Assembly (NCBI RefSeq): GCF_002257665.1
Contig: NZ_MQWB01000001.1
Location: 3,235,119-3,299,118, forward strand
DNA from: Rubricoccus marinus
GTDB taxonomy: Bacteria; Bacteroidota; Rhodothermia; Rhodothermales; Rubricoccaceae
Direction of reading: 5' to 3'
DNA length: 64,000 nt
Position numbers and translations under genes: made by a program. A model generated the notes under the pieces. It searched no databases, was not told the DNA's origin, and saw only the letters and a list, made by a program, of their open reading frames with translations. Below are positions 41,954 to 51,748 of this stretch, one piece after another (the stretch's first letter is position 1; each line of letters starts with the position of its first letter).

Positions 41954-42430
41954 CTAGCCTCTGGCGCCAGAGGCTCTGCGGATGATCATGCCGATAACGG
42001 CGCCAGCCCCCGCGCTCGCGATAAGGGCGATAACGACGAGCGCGAGACCAAATGCGAGCATCGCTGTGGGGTCCCCCACCGTCATGCACTCAAAGTCATC
42101 TGGCGCGCACGGCTCGGGTCTGGAGATGGCCCAGAGCAGCGCGCCCGCGGTCCCGCTGCTTGCCACGAGTCCCTGCACGGCTTTCCAGAACGGCGTCGGT
42201 AGCCTCTGCCGCCGCGACGGCGGGGCGGGGATCTCGCGCCGCCAACGGTTGAGCGCCACGAGTCCTGGAGCCGCGAGGAACACCACAAAGGCCGCCCCCC
42301 CTATCGGGTATGGGAAGACGCTGTTTTCTGCGCCCCATGATGCCACCGCGAGAACGGCCCACGCGGCCAAGCCCGTCCCAAAAAAGAGCACGAAAGAATT
42401 GCTCAGACCCGATCGGTAGTCGCGATGCAT
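41954..42430 (-). CDS. hypothetical membrane protein
   Basis: A 158-residue protein with about four hydrophobic segments (near 10-30, 41-58, 85-103 and 124-148). No family recognised. Its last residues, A-S-G-A-R-G, are encoded by the perfect palindrome at 41957-41974 and the stop TAG follows directly. This suggests that the element captured or replaced the original end of the gene. The kinase gene starts 50 bases downstream. Confidence 0.7.
   Translation of the reverse strand: MHRDYRSGLSNSFVLFFGTGLAAWAVLAVASWGAENSVFPYPIGGAAFVVFLAAPGLVALNRWRREIPAPPSRRQRLPTPFWKAVQGLVASSGTAGALLWAISRPEPCAPDDFECMTVGDPTAMLAFGLALVVIALIASAGAGAVIGMIIRRASGARG
41957..41974. repeat. palindrome translated as a C-terminus
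   Basis: GCCTCTGGCGCCAGAGGC inside the 3' end of the membrane-protein gene, read on the minus strand as A-S-G-A-R-G before TAG. Confidence 0.95.
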
Positions 42431-42478
42431 CGGCTGAAGGTAGGAGCACTCCCCTTGCGCTCGCCCTTGCGCCAGAGG

Positions 42479-43234
42479 CTACCGGCGGCGCTCGTAGTCG
42501 TCCCGGGAGCGGGCGTAGTCGCGGCGGAGGCGGTCGGTCACGCGCTGCGCGGCGAAGTCGGCGAGGCGGTCCAGCCCCGTTGCCATCTCGGCCGAGGACA
42601 GGCCGGCAAGCGCTCGCGCGGTGATGACGTTGCCCGCGGCGGCGGGGAGCCCGAAGAGCGAGCCGGTCAGCACCTCGCGCTCTTGGATGCGGCCGTCCCA
42701 GAGTTCGCGGCCCGTGGCGGCTTCGAGGAGGAGCAGGTCGCCTTCGATGACGAAAAACGTGGCGCCCTCGAAGGAGTCCGCCACGAGCGCGTAGTCCCGG
42801 ATACGGAGGTCGAGGATAAAGTCGGCGCCAGAGGGACGGGCGGCGGGAGAGAAGCGGAGCGTCTCGGCGCTCTGCGCGAGGACCTGCCGCGCGATGCGGT
42901 CGGCGACATCCACGCGCGCTACCGCGCTATCGAGCCGCGCCTGGGCACGCTGCACCTGCCGGTACTTCTCGGCGGCGGTGCCGACGCGCGCCATGCTGCC
43001 GAGCGGATCGCGCAGGCGGATCGCGCCCTCCTCCGGGCTCCCGGCCTGCACGCGCGGGTGCGGCGGAATCGCGGCGACGATCGCGATGCGGGACTGGTCC
43101 AGCGAGACCTCGCGCAGGCGGTTGGACGGCCCGCACGCGGCGAGAGCGGGCAACAGGCCGAGAAGGAGGACCGCCATCGCCAGAGGCCGGGCCTGGAGAG
43201 CGGAGGGCAGACGGGAAGCGGGGGTGCGGAACAC
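42479..43234 (-). CDS. hypothetical lipoprotein
   Basis: A 251-residue protein with a lipoprotein signal (M-A-V-L-L-L-G-L-L-P-A-L-A-A-C-G). The ATG at 43234 gives a long n-region, and an ATG 19 codons later (43177) would give a standard signal. The body is helical and charged with a central beta part (F-I-L-D-L-R-I-R-D-Y). It resembles envelope lipoproteins of the ABC-type-assisted or DUF799 kind but I cannot name the family. It is divergent from the ferredoxin gene with 88 bases between. Confidence 0.65.
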   Translation of the reverse strand: MFRTPASRLPSALQARPLAMAVLLLGLLPALAACGPSNRLREVSLDQSRIAIVAAIPPHPRVQAGSPEEGAIRLRDPLGSMARVGTAAEKYRQVQRAQARLDSAVARVDVADRIARQVLAQSAETLRFSPAARPSGADFILDLRIRDYALVADSFEGATFFVIEGDLLLLEAATGRELWDGRIQEREVLTGSLFGLPAAAGNVITARALAGLSSAEMATGLDRLADFAAQRVTDRLRRDYARSRDDYERRR

Positions 43235-43322
43235 AGATGTGCGTCGGAGGGTGCGCTAGTTTAGCCGCCCCGCTCCCGCTTCCGGTAACGGCGCCTCTGG
43301 CGCCCGCCTCCCGCCTCCTGCT

Positions 43323-43685
43323 ATGCCGTACGTCGTCGCCCAGCCCTGCATCAACTGCAAGCACACCGACTGCGTCGAGGTCTGCCCCGTGGACTGCTTC
43401 TACGAGGGCCCCAACTTCCTCGTCATCAACCCTGACGAGTGCATCGACTGCAACGCCTGCGTGCCGGTCTGCCCCGTGGAGGCCATCTACGCCGATGACG
43501 AGTTGCCCGAGGAGTGGACGCACTACGCGGAGTGGAACACCTACCTCGCCAACCAATGGCAGGCGCTCGGCTACAACATCACGGAGAAGAAGCCCGAGCT
43601 GCCGCAAGCCGAAGAGTGGGCCTCACCGCCGCAGTCCGAGACCAAGAACGAGGAGGACATCCTGACCTGGGAGGGCGCGGAGTAG
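43323..43685 (+). CDS. fdxA: seven-iron ferredoxin
   Basis: A 120-residue 7Fe ferredoxin. The first cluster region reads [17 protein letters not shown] with the extra spacing of a 3Fe-4S site, and the second [12 protein letters not shown] is a 4Fe-4S site. The C-terminal extension is acidic. It transfers single electrons in the cytosol. A TAGTTTAG box lies about 66 bases upstream. The coding region has no motif copy. Confidence 0.95.
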   Translation: MPYVVAQPCINCKHTDCVEVCPVDCFYEGPNFLVINPDECIDCNACVPVCPVEAIYADDELPEEWTHYAEWNTYLANQWQALGYNITEKKPELPQAEEWASPPQSETKNEEDILTWEGAE

Positions 43686-43704
43686 AGGCGTACCGGATAC
43701 GCCT
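43686..43704 (+). repeat. hairpin directly after fdxA
   Basis: AGGCGTA-CCGGA-TACGCCT, a seven-base stem starting right after the TAG. It is related in sequence to the GGGCGTAT palindromes. No U-tract follows, so termination is uncertain. Confidence 0.6.
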
Positions 43705-43781
43705 ACCGCTCAGGCCGCTCTACGCCAGAGGCCTCTGTGGCGCGCTGGGCGTCGGGCGTTCTAAAGGCCCGACAGTAGGTC

Positions 43782-43837
43782 GGACACACCAGCGGTGTGT
43801 CCCTACGGGGGGGCACACGGCCTCTGGCGCCAGAGGC
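43782..43837. repeat. composite hairpin plus palindrome at convergent junction
   Basis: GGACACACC-AGC-GGTGTGTCC (43782-43802), CTACG, then GCCTCTGGCGCCAGAGGC (43820-43837). The same order occurs at 38500-38553. It lies between fdxA and a convergent zinc-ribbon gene. Confidence 0.9.
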
Positions 43838-43839
43838 GG

Positions 43840-44202
43840 CTACCAATCGCGGAACAGACTGCCCCCGGTGATCGCGAGCCAGGCGCCAACCCCAATCGCC
43901 ATCCACCCGAGCACCCGCATCGCGAACACGGCCTCTGGCGTGCGGAACAGCGGACCGCTCAGGAACAGCGGCATCAGCGCGACGAGAAAGAGGCCGGCCG
44001 CGAGCAGCGCCAGAGGCACCACGCGGAAGCGCTGAGCGAGGAAAACGTGCGGGCGGGCCGCTGGCGACTCAGCGGGCGCCTCGCTTTCAAACGGGAGGCC
44101 ACAGGCCGCGCAGACCGGCGCCTCTGGCGAGGCATCTGCGCCGCAGCGGTAGCACGCCTGGAGGCGAGCGAGCTTCGACGGGAATCCAGGTGCGGGCGCC
44201 AT
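43840..44202 (-). CDS. zinc-ribbon protein with two membrane helices
   Basis: A 120-residue protein. An N-terminal zinc ribbon has two CxxC pairs (C-Y-R-C and C-A-A-C), followed by a Pro/Ala linker and two hydrophobic helices (about 60-80 and 90-112). Function unknown; such zinc_ribbon_2-type proteins are often membrane-anchored. I chose the ATG at 44202, because the earlier in-frame ATG at 44241 overlaps the divergent mnmG start. Confidence 0.65.
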   Translation of the reverse strand: MAPAPGFPSKLARLQACYRCGADASPEAPVCAACGLPFESEAPAESPAARPHVFLAQRFRVVPLALLAAGLFLVALMPLFLSGPLFRTPEAVFAMRVLGWMAIGVGAWLAITGGSLFRDW

Positions 44203-44239
44203 AGAGCGCTGTATCCTGAGAAAAACGAAACCTACACCC

Positions 44240-46284
<2,045 letters not shown>

Positions 46285-46288
<4 letters not shown>

Positions 46289-46941
46289 CCGACCCCATCG
46301 CCGCGCTCAGCGCCGACCAGAACGCCAAGCTCGACCGGTTCGCCGCCGAGCTGGTGCGCATGAACAAGCACGTCAACCTCGTCGCGCCGACCACGCTACG
46401 CGAGGGCGAGCTAGAACGCGTGCACCTCAAGCACAGCCTCGCGCTCTCGACAAAGGCGTTCCCGCCCGAAGCCGTGGTCGTGGACTGGGGCGCCGGCGGA
46501 GGCCTCCCCACCATTCCTCTGGCGATCGCGTTTCCCGAGACGCAGTTCGTCGCCGTGGACGCCGTGGGCAAGAAGATGGAGGCCGTGCGGACGTTCGCGC
46601 GCCGCCTCGGGCTCCCCAACCTCGGCGTCTGGATCGGCCGCGCCGAGGCCTACGACGGCCCCGCGCCGCACTACTGCGTAAGCCGCGCAACGGCGCCTCT
46701 GGCGGACCTGTGGGCGTGGACCGAGCGGGTGCTCACGCCTCTGGCGGAGCCGCCCTCGCCAGAGGCCGAGGATGTCTGGCAACCCGGTCTGCTGACGCTG
46801 AAAGGCGGCAACCTGGACGAGGAGGTCGCGGCCATGCACGAGGCGCATCCCGGCCTCACCACCAGCCGGACGTATCTCAAAGCGCTTCTCGGGCCGGGCT
46901 ACCCCAGCAAGATGATTCTCGAAGTGCGCCCCGAGGCGTAG
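46285..46941 (+). CDS. rsmG: 16S rRNA (guanine-527-N7)-methyltransferase
   Basis: A 218-residue SAM-dependent methyltransferase that modifies G527 of 16S rRNA. The SAM motif is D-W-G-A-G-G-G-L-P-T-I-P-L-A, preceded by L-V-A-P-T-T and H-L-K-H-S-L. The C-terminal L-T-L-K-G-G-N-L-D-E-E segment is typical. The ATG overlaps the mnmG stop (ATGA), the classic gidA-gidB order. A palindrome and a U-tract terminator follow. Confidence 0.95.
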
Positions 46942-46953
46942 CGCGAGAACCCA

Positions 46954-46971
46954 GCCTCTGGCGCCAGAGGC
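46954..46971. repeat. palindrome at convergent junction rsmG/OMP
   Basis: GCCTCTGGCGCCAGAGGC, 13 bases after the rsmG stop and just before a conventional terminator. Confidence 0.95.
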
Positions 46972-46980
46972 TGACATGAG

Positions 46981-47017
46981 AAGAGGCCCCCGGCATCGCG
47001 CCAGGGGCCTCTTTTTT
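46981..47017 (+). terminator. rho-independent terminator after mnmG-rsmG
   Basis: AGAGGCCCC and GGGGCCTCT form a nine-pair stem around a 13-base loop, followed by six T (47012-47017 including the last stem base). It reads rightward. Confidence 0.92.
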
Positions 47018-47037
47018 CGATTCTTTGCCGATTCGGG

Positions 47038-47724
47038 TTACCGGCCGAAGCGGTAGATCGCTGCAATGGAGAACACGCCGTTCTTGACGGAGTCGTCCTC
47101 TTCAAGCTCCTCCTCGTCTACGACGTTGAGGAGGCCCAGAGTGTACCGGGCGTCAACCGCGAAAGGGCCTGCGCCGACCGTCAGGCCAAGCGCGCCGCCG
47201 AGGTCGAACGACTTGAACTGCGAGTCGAACTCCTCGCGCGCGGCGTCGCCTTCGGGCTCGCAGAACTGGTCGTCGTCGGCCTCACCACCGCAGTTCAGCG
47301 CTGCGCGGAGCTTGAACGCCGGGACGGCGCCGGCCTGAACACCGACCTCCAAACCGTTCTGCATCGGGATCATCACGTTGAGCAGAACCGGACCCTCCAG
47401 GTAGTCCAATTGGATGGTCTGGCTGGCGTCGAAATCACCGGCCTCGTCCGTTCCTTCGAAGTTGAAGCTCGTCTTGAAGCCCTTCTGAGCGTACAGGACT
47501 TCCGTACGGAGGCCGAGCGATGGCGTGAACGGCACGTCGGCCGTGACGCCGCCTACAAAGCCCAACCGTGCCTGCTTCTCGATGCCGTCCTCGTCAAAGG
47601 CGCCGTCATCGTCGAAGAAGAGAGTGGCGGTGTTGAGTCCGGCCTTGAGACCGAACGAGGGGGACTGTGCCTGCGCGGTGGCGGCAAACGCCACGAGCGT
47701 GAAGGCGAGAAGAGAGAAGCGCAT
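47038..47724 (-). CDS. outer membrane beta-barrel protein (PorT-like), paralogue 1
   Basis: A 228-residue protein with signal peptide (cleavage after A-Q-A). Alternating strands start S-F-G-L-K-A-G-L-N-T-A-T, then G-L-R-T-E-V-L-Y-A-Q-K-G and a C-terminal strand ending Y-R-F-G-R, as in the outer membrane beta-barrel family of Bacteroidota. It is followed on the same strand by a paralogue sharing G-L-K-x-G-L-N-T and L-Y-x-Q-K-G. It has long acidic loops. There is no motif copy in the gene. I chose the ATG at 47724 that begins the signal peptide. Confidence 0.88.
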   Translation of the reverse strand: MRFSLLAFTLVAFAATAQAQSPSFGLKAGLNTATLFFDDDGAFDEDGIEKQARLGFVGGVTADVPFTPSLGLRTEVLYAQKGFKTSFNFEGTDEAGDFDASQTIQLDYLEGPVLLNVMIPMQNGLEVGVQAGAVPAFKLRAALNCGGEADDDQFCEPEGDAAREEFDSQFKSFDLGGALGLTVGAGPFAVDARYTLGLLNVVDEEELEEDDSVKNGVFSIAAIYRFGR

Positions 47725-47866
47725 AGAAATAGAGGCCTCAGGCCAGGGGGGATAAAGAGACTCCCGCAAAGCGGGGCGCCCGTGTACGCTAGGCCTCTGG
47801 CGAGTTCCACCAGAGACCCTGAACGCGTGGTTCCTTGACAAAGCAACGCCAGAGGCCACATGGAGG

Positions 47867-47884
47867 GCCTCTGGCGCCAGAGGC
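47867..47884. repeat. 18-base palindrome overlapping a stop codon
   Basis: GCCTCTGGCGCCAGAGGC between the two barrel genes. On the minus strand its first G completes the TAG of the upstream barrel gene. Another single copy lies at about 47847-47855. Confidence 0.95.
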
Positions 47885-48501
47885 TAGTAGCGGCTGCCGC
47901 CAAAGCGGACGCCAAAGGTGAGGGAAACCGTCTGGTTCTTCAGGTCCGGCAGCTCGTTGGCGGGGAGGTCCAGGAAGAACGTGTCATCGTCGCTCACCTG
48001 CGCCAGGCCGAGCGAGTAGCGGCCCTCCACGTAGTAGGGACCCGAGCCGACGTCGAGGCCGATCAGGGCGCCGTAGTCGGTGTTGGCCTCCAGGTCGAAG
48101 TCGCCGTCAATGTCGTTGCCGCCGGTCTTGATGGGAATGCCGGCGTAGCCGCCGAGTGTCACGCCACCGTCGAGCGTTTGCCCGATGGGCACGGACAGGC
48201 GGACGTACGCGGGAATCTCGATGTAGTCGAAGGCATAGGTCTCATCGAACTCCGAGTTGACCGGGTCGACGTACTTCGCGCCTTTCTGAGAGTACAGGGC
48301 TTCCAACCCGATGCCGAAGCCGGGGTTGACGTCAAAGCGCACGACGGCACCGCCGACGGCGCCGAGCTTGGGATCCAAGCCATCCGAGCTGGGGCCGGAG
48401 TAGAACGAGGTGTTGAGACCGCCTTTGAGGCCGAAGGTGACCTGAGCCGAGGCGAAGGGCGTAGCCACGAAGACGAGCGCGGCGAGAAGAAGGGAACGCA
48501 T
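47884..48501 (-). CDS. outer membrane beta-barrel protein (PorT-like), paralogue 2
   Basis: A 205-residue protein with signal peptide (cleavage after A-S-A) and beta-barrel pattern: V-T-F-G-L-K-G-G-L-N-T-S-F, G-I-G-L-E-A-L-Y-S-Q-K-G-A-K, and a final strand T-F-G-V-R-F-G-G-S-R-Y. It is a paralogue of the gene at 47038. It is probably a small outer membrane channel or structural barrel; the substrate is unknown. Confidence 0.88.
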   Translation of the reverse strand: MRSLLLAALVFVATPFASAQVTFGLKGGLNTSFYSGPSSDGLDPKLGAVGGAVVRFDVNPGFGIGLEALYSQKGAKYVDPVNSEFDETYAFDYIEIPAYVRLSVPIGQTLDGGVTLGGYAGIPIKTGGNDIDGDFDLEANTDYGALIGLDVGSGPYYVEGRYSLGLAQVSDDDTFFLDLPANELPDLKNQTVSLTFGVRFGGSRY

Positions 48502-48750
48502 GAGGGTGCAGTGGTGAGTGGTCTAAAACGGGTGCCGCCCGGAACGGGTGCGGCATACAAGCCGCGCGCCACGCGTGCCAGGTGACGCCAGAGGCGGCCG
48601 CTGGCGTGAACAAACGCGGCAGACGCGAACGAGATGCACATTGAGGCGTTGACATCCGGCTGTCACCCCCTCTGCGTATCGTCGCCTCTGGCAGACGCGC
48701 GCGACCATTCGCGCGGTCGTCCGCTCCCTGGCTCACCCGCTCCCTCCCCC

Positions 48751-49734
48751 ATGGCCCGCTCCGACCGATCGCTCAACAAGACCGAGCGCCTGTTCGCCCT
48801 CGTGCTGCTGTTGCAGAACCGGCCCAACATGACCTCGCGTGATCTCGCCGATCACTTCGCGGTCAGCCGCCGCACCATCTTCCGCGACCTGCGGACGCTG
48901 GGCGAGAGCGGCGTGCCGCTGACCTACGCCGAGGCGGGCGGGTACGAGATCCTGGAGGGCTACCAGCTCCCCCCGCTCATGTTCAGCGCGCGAGAGGCCG
49001 CCACGCTCCTCGTCGGCACGGCGTTTACCAAGCTCCAGCCCGACGCCAGCCTCCGCACCGACGCCGACGCCGTGGCGATGAAGATCCGATCGGTCCTCCC
49101 CGACTCCGTCCGGGACTACATCGACCGGTTGCAGGAGCGGACCGTGCTCTCGCCGTTCAACGAGGTGCAAGACCAACGCGCGGCCTCTGGCGACGAGCAG
49201 GGGCTCTGGTTCGAGCTTTCCGAGGCCGTCGCGCGCCAGAGGCGCGTCAAGATGACCTACTACGTGGCCTCTCGCGACGAGGAGACCGTGCGCCTGGTGG
49301 ACCCGCTGGGACTCGTGTACTACTCCGACCACTGGAACCTGATCGGCTACGACCACCTGCGCGAGGACATCCGCAACTTCCGGCTGGACCAGATCAAAAA
49401 GCTCCGCACGCGCTTTGAGACGTTCCAGGCGCCCGAGGGCTTCGACCTCAAATCGCACCTCCGGGAGCGCGGCGAGAGCCCGCAAAACGTGCGCATGACC
49501 GTCCGCTTCCGCTCACGCGCGTGGCGCTGGGCCCGCCGCCAGGTGCCCGCCGACGTGGAACAGGAGTTGCGCGAGGAAGGCGGCTGGGTGCGCGCCACGT
49601 TCGAGTTCGAGAACGCGAACTACGTGGCCCGGTGGCTGCTCCGCTACGGGACCGATGCCGAGGTGATCGAGCCGGAGTCGCTGCGCGAGGCCGTGCGCGA
49701 CCAAGCCCAGGCCATCGCGAAGCAGTACGCCTGA
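48751..49734 (+). CDS. WYL-domain transcriptional regulator (YafY-like)
   Basis: A 327-residue regulator. An N-terminal winged helix (residues 5-60, T-S-R-D-L-A-D-H-F-A-V-S-R-R-T-I-F-R-D-L) is followed by a WYL domain (about 145-225) with the motif H-W-N-L-I-G-Y-D-H in place of W-Y-L, and a C-terminal WCX-like region. WYL domains sense nucleotides or nucleic acid ends, and many such regulators control DNA damage or defence genes. I take the ATG at 48751, before the winged helix. The gap upstream (48502-48750) holds a single motif copy and one variant but no gene. Confidence 0.9.
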   Translation: MARSDRSLNKTERLFALVLLLQNRPNMTSRDLADHFAVSRRTIFRDLRTLGESGVPLTYAEAGGYEILEGYQLPPLMFSAREAATLLVGTAFTKLQPDASLRTDADAVAMKIRSVLPDSVRDYIDRLQERTVLSPFNEVQDQRAASGDEQGLWFELSEAVARQRRVKMTYYVASRDEETVRLVDPLGLVYYSDHWNLIGYDHLREDIRNFRLDQIKKLRTRFETFQAPEGFDLKSHLRERGESPQNVRMTVRFRSRAWRWARRQVPADVEQELREEGGWVRATFEFENANYVARWLLRYGTDAEVIEPESLREAVRDQAQAIAKQYA

Positions 49735-49806
49735 GCCGGCCTCTGGCGCTCAAAACCGGCAAGCGCCCGTGTCGCATATTTTGACGTTCCCCGACGCCCC
49801 AGCCCG

Positions 49807-50256
49807 ATGGACCGAAAGTCTGCCGAAGAGTTTGTCTTGCTGCACAACCAGTTGTGCTTCGCGCTCTACTCCTCCTCCAAAATGATCGTCGACGCCTACG
49901 AGCCCATTCTGGCGCCGCTGGGCCTGACGTATCAGGAGTACCTCGCGATGATGGTGCTGTGGGAGGAGGGGACCATCCTGGAGCACGACCTCGCGGACAG
50001 GCTCAGGGCGGACATCTCCGAGATCGCGGCGTGGACGGACGAGTTGCAGGCGAAAGGCTTTATCCGCCGCACCGAAACGGCCGACGGCGCGCTGATGGAG
50101 CCGACCGAGCCGGGCCGCGCGCTCAGGGCGCAGGCCATCGAGGCGGTCCCGGACGCCATCCGGTGCCGGCTTCTCCTGCCCGAGGACGACATCTCGATGC
50201 TCCGCGAGGGGCTCTACCGCATGATGGACAACATCGAGGACACGCAGGCTGGCTGA
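49807..50256 (+). CDS. MarR-family regulator, OhrR-like
   Basis: A 149-residue winged-helix regulator. The N-terminal N-Q-L-C-F-A-L-Y-S-S-S-K places Cys17 at the position of the peroxide-sensing cysteine of OhrR, followed by L-A-P-L-G-L-T-Y-Q-E-Y-L-A-M-M-V-L-W-E-E as in that family. It probably represses an organic hydroperoxide resistance gene and is released on Cys oxidation; no ohr gene is adjacent. The wing (R-R-T-E-T-A-D-G-A) is shorter than usual. A near-consensus TATTTTG box lies about 25 bases upstream. Confidence 0.85.
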   Translation: MDRKSAEEFVLLHNQLCFALYSSSKMIVDAYEPILAPLGLTYQEYLAMMVLWEEGTILEHDLADRLRADISEIAAWTDELQAKGFIRRTETADGALMEPTEPGRALRAQAIEAVPDAIRCRLLLPEDDISMLREGLYRMMDNIEDTQAG

Positions 50257-50274
50257 GCCTCTGGCGCCAGAGGC
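50257..50274. repeat. palindrome at convergent junction OhrR/FKBP
   Basis: GCCTCTGGCGCCAGAGGC immediately after the TGA of the OhrR-like gene. Probable bidirectional terminator. Confidence 0.95.
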
Positions 50275-50353
50275 CAAGAAGCGGCGCCAGCACCGCGCCC
50301 CGGTCTGACCGAGGCCGGCGTTTCGCGCTGCGGCAGCGCCAGAGACCGCCGGG

Positions 50354-50791
50354 TCAGCCCAGGATCTCGTAGACGGTGACCTCGAACGTGAGCGTCGCGT
50401 TGGGTGGGACCGCTCCGGGAATGCCCATCGCGCCGTAGCCATTTTCGGGTGGAATGCTGAACGTCTTGGTTTCGCCCTCGCGCATCCCGACGACCTCCTC
50501 TCGGAAGCCGTCGATCATCTCCGGGAGTCGGAAGGTGACGCCCTCGCCGGAATCGAAAACGGTGCCGTCTTCCAGCCGCCCTTCGTAATCGAGCAGGAGC
50601 GTGCTTTGGTCGGTCGCGACGGCCGCCGTCGTGGCGGTCTCGGTGGGTTCGCCGGGCGCAGGCGCCGCGTCGGCTCCCGTGGTCTCTGCCTCGGAGACCT
50701 CCACCGCGGAAACGGCGTCCGCCTCAGCGGCGGGCTCGGGGTCACACGCGGCGAGCGTACACGCCAGGACGAGAAGAGCGAGGCGAGACAT
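50354..50791 (-). CDS. FKBP-type peptidyl-prolyl isomerase lipoprotein
   Basis: A 145-residue lipoprotein (L-A-C-T-L-A-A-C, Cys16) with an acidic Thr/Ala linker and an FKBP domain (about 60-145). The fold is marked by L-L-D-Y-E-G-R-L-E-D-G-T-V-F-D-S and G-F-R-E-E-V-V-G-M-R-E-G-E, then I-P-P-E-N-G-Y-G and L-T-F-E-V-T-V. It is probably an envelope folding catalyst. The ATG at 50791 opens the signal peptide. It is divergent from the EamA gene with a 60-base gap. Confidence 0.92.
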   Translation of the reverse strand: MSRLALLVLACTLAACDPEPAAEADAVSAVEVSEAETTGADAAPAPGEPTETATTAAVATDQSTLLLDYEGRLEDGTVFDSGEGVTFRLPEMIDGFREEVVGMREGETKTFSIPPENGYGAMGIPGAVPPNATLTFEVTVYEILG

Positions 50792-50851
50792 ACGCTGAGC
50801 GGCAGGCAAGGGCGCGCAGAATACGACCGCCGAGTGCGGCGATCTTGCGCG

Positions 50852-51712
50852 ATGCCGACGCTCTCCCGCCCCGCCGTTCTCGCGCTGACCACGCTCACGA
50901 TGGTCGCTTTTGCGGCCAACTCCGTGCTCGCGCGGCTGGCCCTCGCCACGACCGAAACCGGCGCGGCATCGTTTACCGCGATCCGCCTCGGCGCCGGCGC
51001 CTTCGCTCTCGCACTGCTCGCACGCCAGAGGCTGCGCGGGACCGGGAGTTGGGCCTCTGGCGCCGCGCTGTTCGTGTACGCCGCGGCCTTTTCCTACGCC
51101 TACCTCTCGCTCTCCACCGGCACGGGGGCGCTCCTGCTCTTCGGCGCCGTGCAGATCACGATGATTGGCTGGGGCCTCGCCAGAGGCGAGCGGTTCGGCG
51201 TGGTGCAAACCGTGGGATTGATCCTCGCGATGGGCGGCCTCGTCGTGCTCTTGGCGCCGGGCGTGACGGCGCCGCCGCTGGGGGCGGCGTTGCTCATGGC
51301 CGCCTCTGGCGCGGCGTGGGGCGTGTACTCGTTGCGCGGGCGAGGAGCGGGAGATCCCATCGCACTCACGGCCGGCAACTTCTGGCGCGCGGCGCTGATG
51401 GGCGGGGCGCTGCTCGCCGTGGCGTGGCTGTGGCCCCTGCACGTCTGGCCGCACGGCGGCGTGTTCGTAGACGCCAGAGGCGCGGGTTTGGCGCTGGCCT
51501 CTGGCGGGCTCACGTCGGGCCTGGGCTACGCGCTGTGGTACCGCGTGCTGCCGTCGCTGCGGGCGTCCTCGGCGGCGACGGTCCAGCTCAGCGTGCCGGT
51601 GATCGCGGCGCTGGGCGGGCTCGCGCTTGTGGGCGAGGCGCTCACGCTACGGCTCGCGCTCGCGAGCGTGGTGACACTGGGCGGGATCGCGCTCGTGGTG
51701 CGCGGGAGGTAG
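50852..51712 (+). CDS. EamA/DMT family transporter
   Basis: A 286-residue membrane protein with ten hydrophobic helices in two EamA repeats (about 8-135 and 145-284). F-A-A-N-S-V-L-A-R-L-A-L and I-R-L-G-A-G-A are typical of the first repeat, and S-L-R-A-S-S-A-A-T-V-Q-L-S-V-P-V-I-A and G-E-A-L-T of the second. The substrate is unknown (amino acid or metabolite export is common). A GATCTTG box lies nine bases before the ATG. It converges on the hydrolase gene across a palindrome. Confidence 0.92.
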   Translation: MPTLSRPAVLALTTLTMVAFAANSVLARLALATTETGAASFTAIRLGAGAFALALLARQRLRGTGSWASGAALFVYAAAFSYAYLSLSTGTGALLLFGAVQITMIGWGLARGERFGVVQTVGLILAMGGLVVLLAPGVTAPPLGAALLMAASGAAWGVYSLRGRGAGDPIALTAGNFWRAALMGGALLAVAWLWPLHVWPHGGVFVDARGAGLALASGGLTSGLGYALWYRVLPSLRASSAATVQLSVPVIAALGGLALVGEALTLRLALASVVTLGGIALVVRGR

Positions 51713-51730
51713 AGTTGGGCGGCCACTGAG

Positions 51731-51748
51731 GCCTCTGGCGCCAGAGGC
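51731..51748. repeat. palindrome at convergent junction EamA/hydrolase
   Basis: GCCTCTGGCGCCAGAGGC, adjacent to the TGA stop of the hydrolase gene. Probable bidirectional terminator. Confidence 0.95.

Noticed and set aside
39771-41957. 728-codon open frame opposite the kinase gene
   Set aside because: Shadow of the kinase/TPR gene; no recognisable domain.
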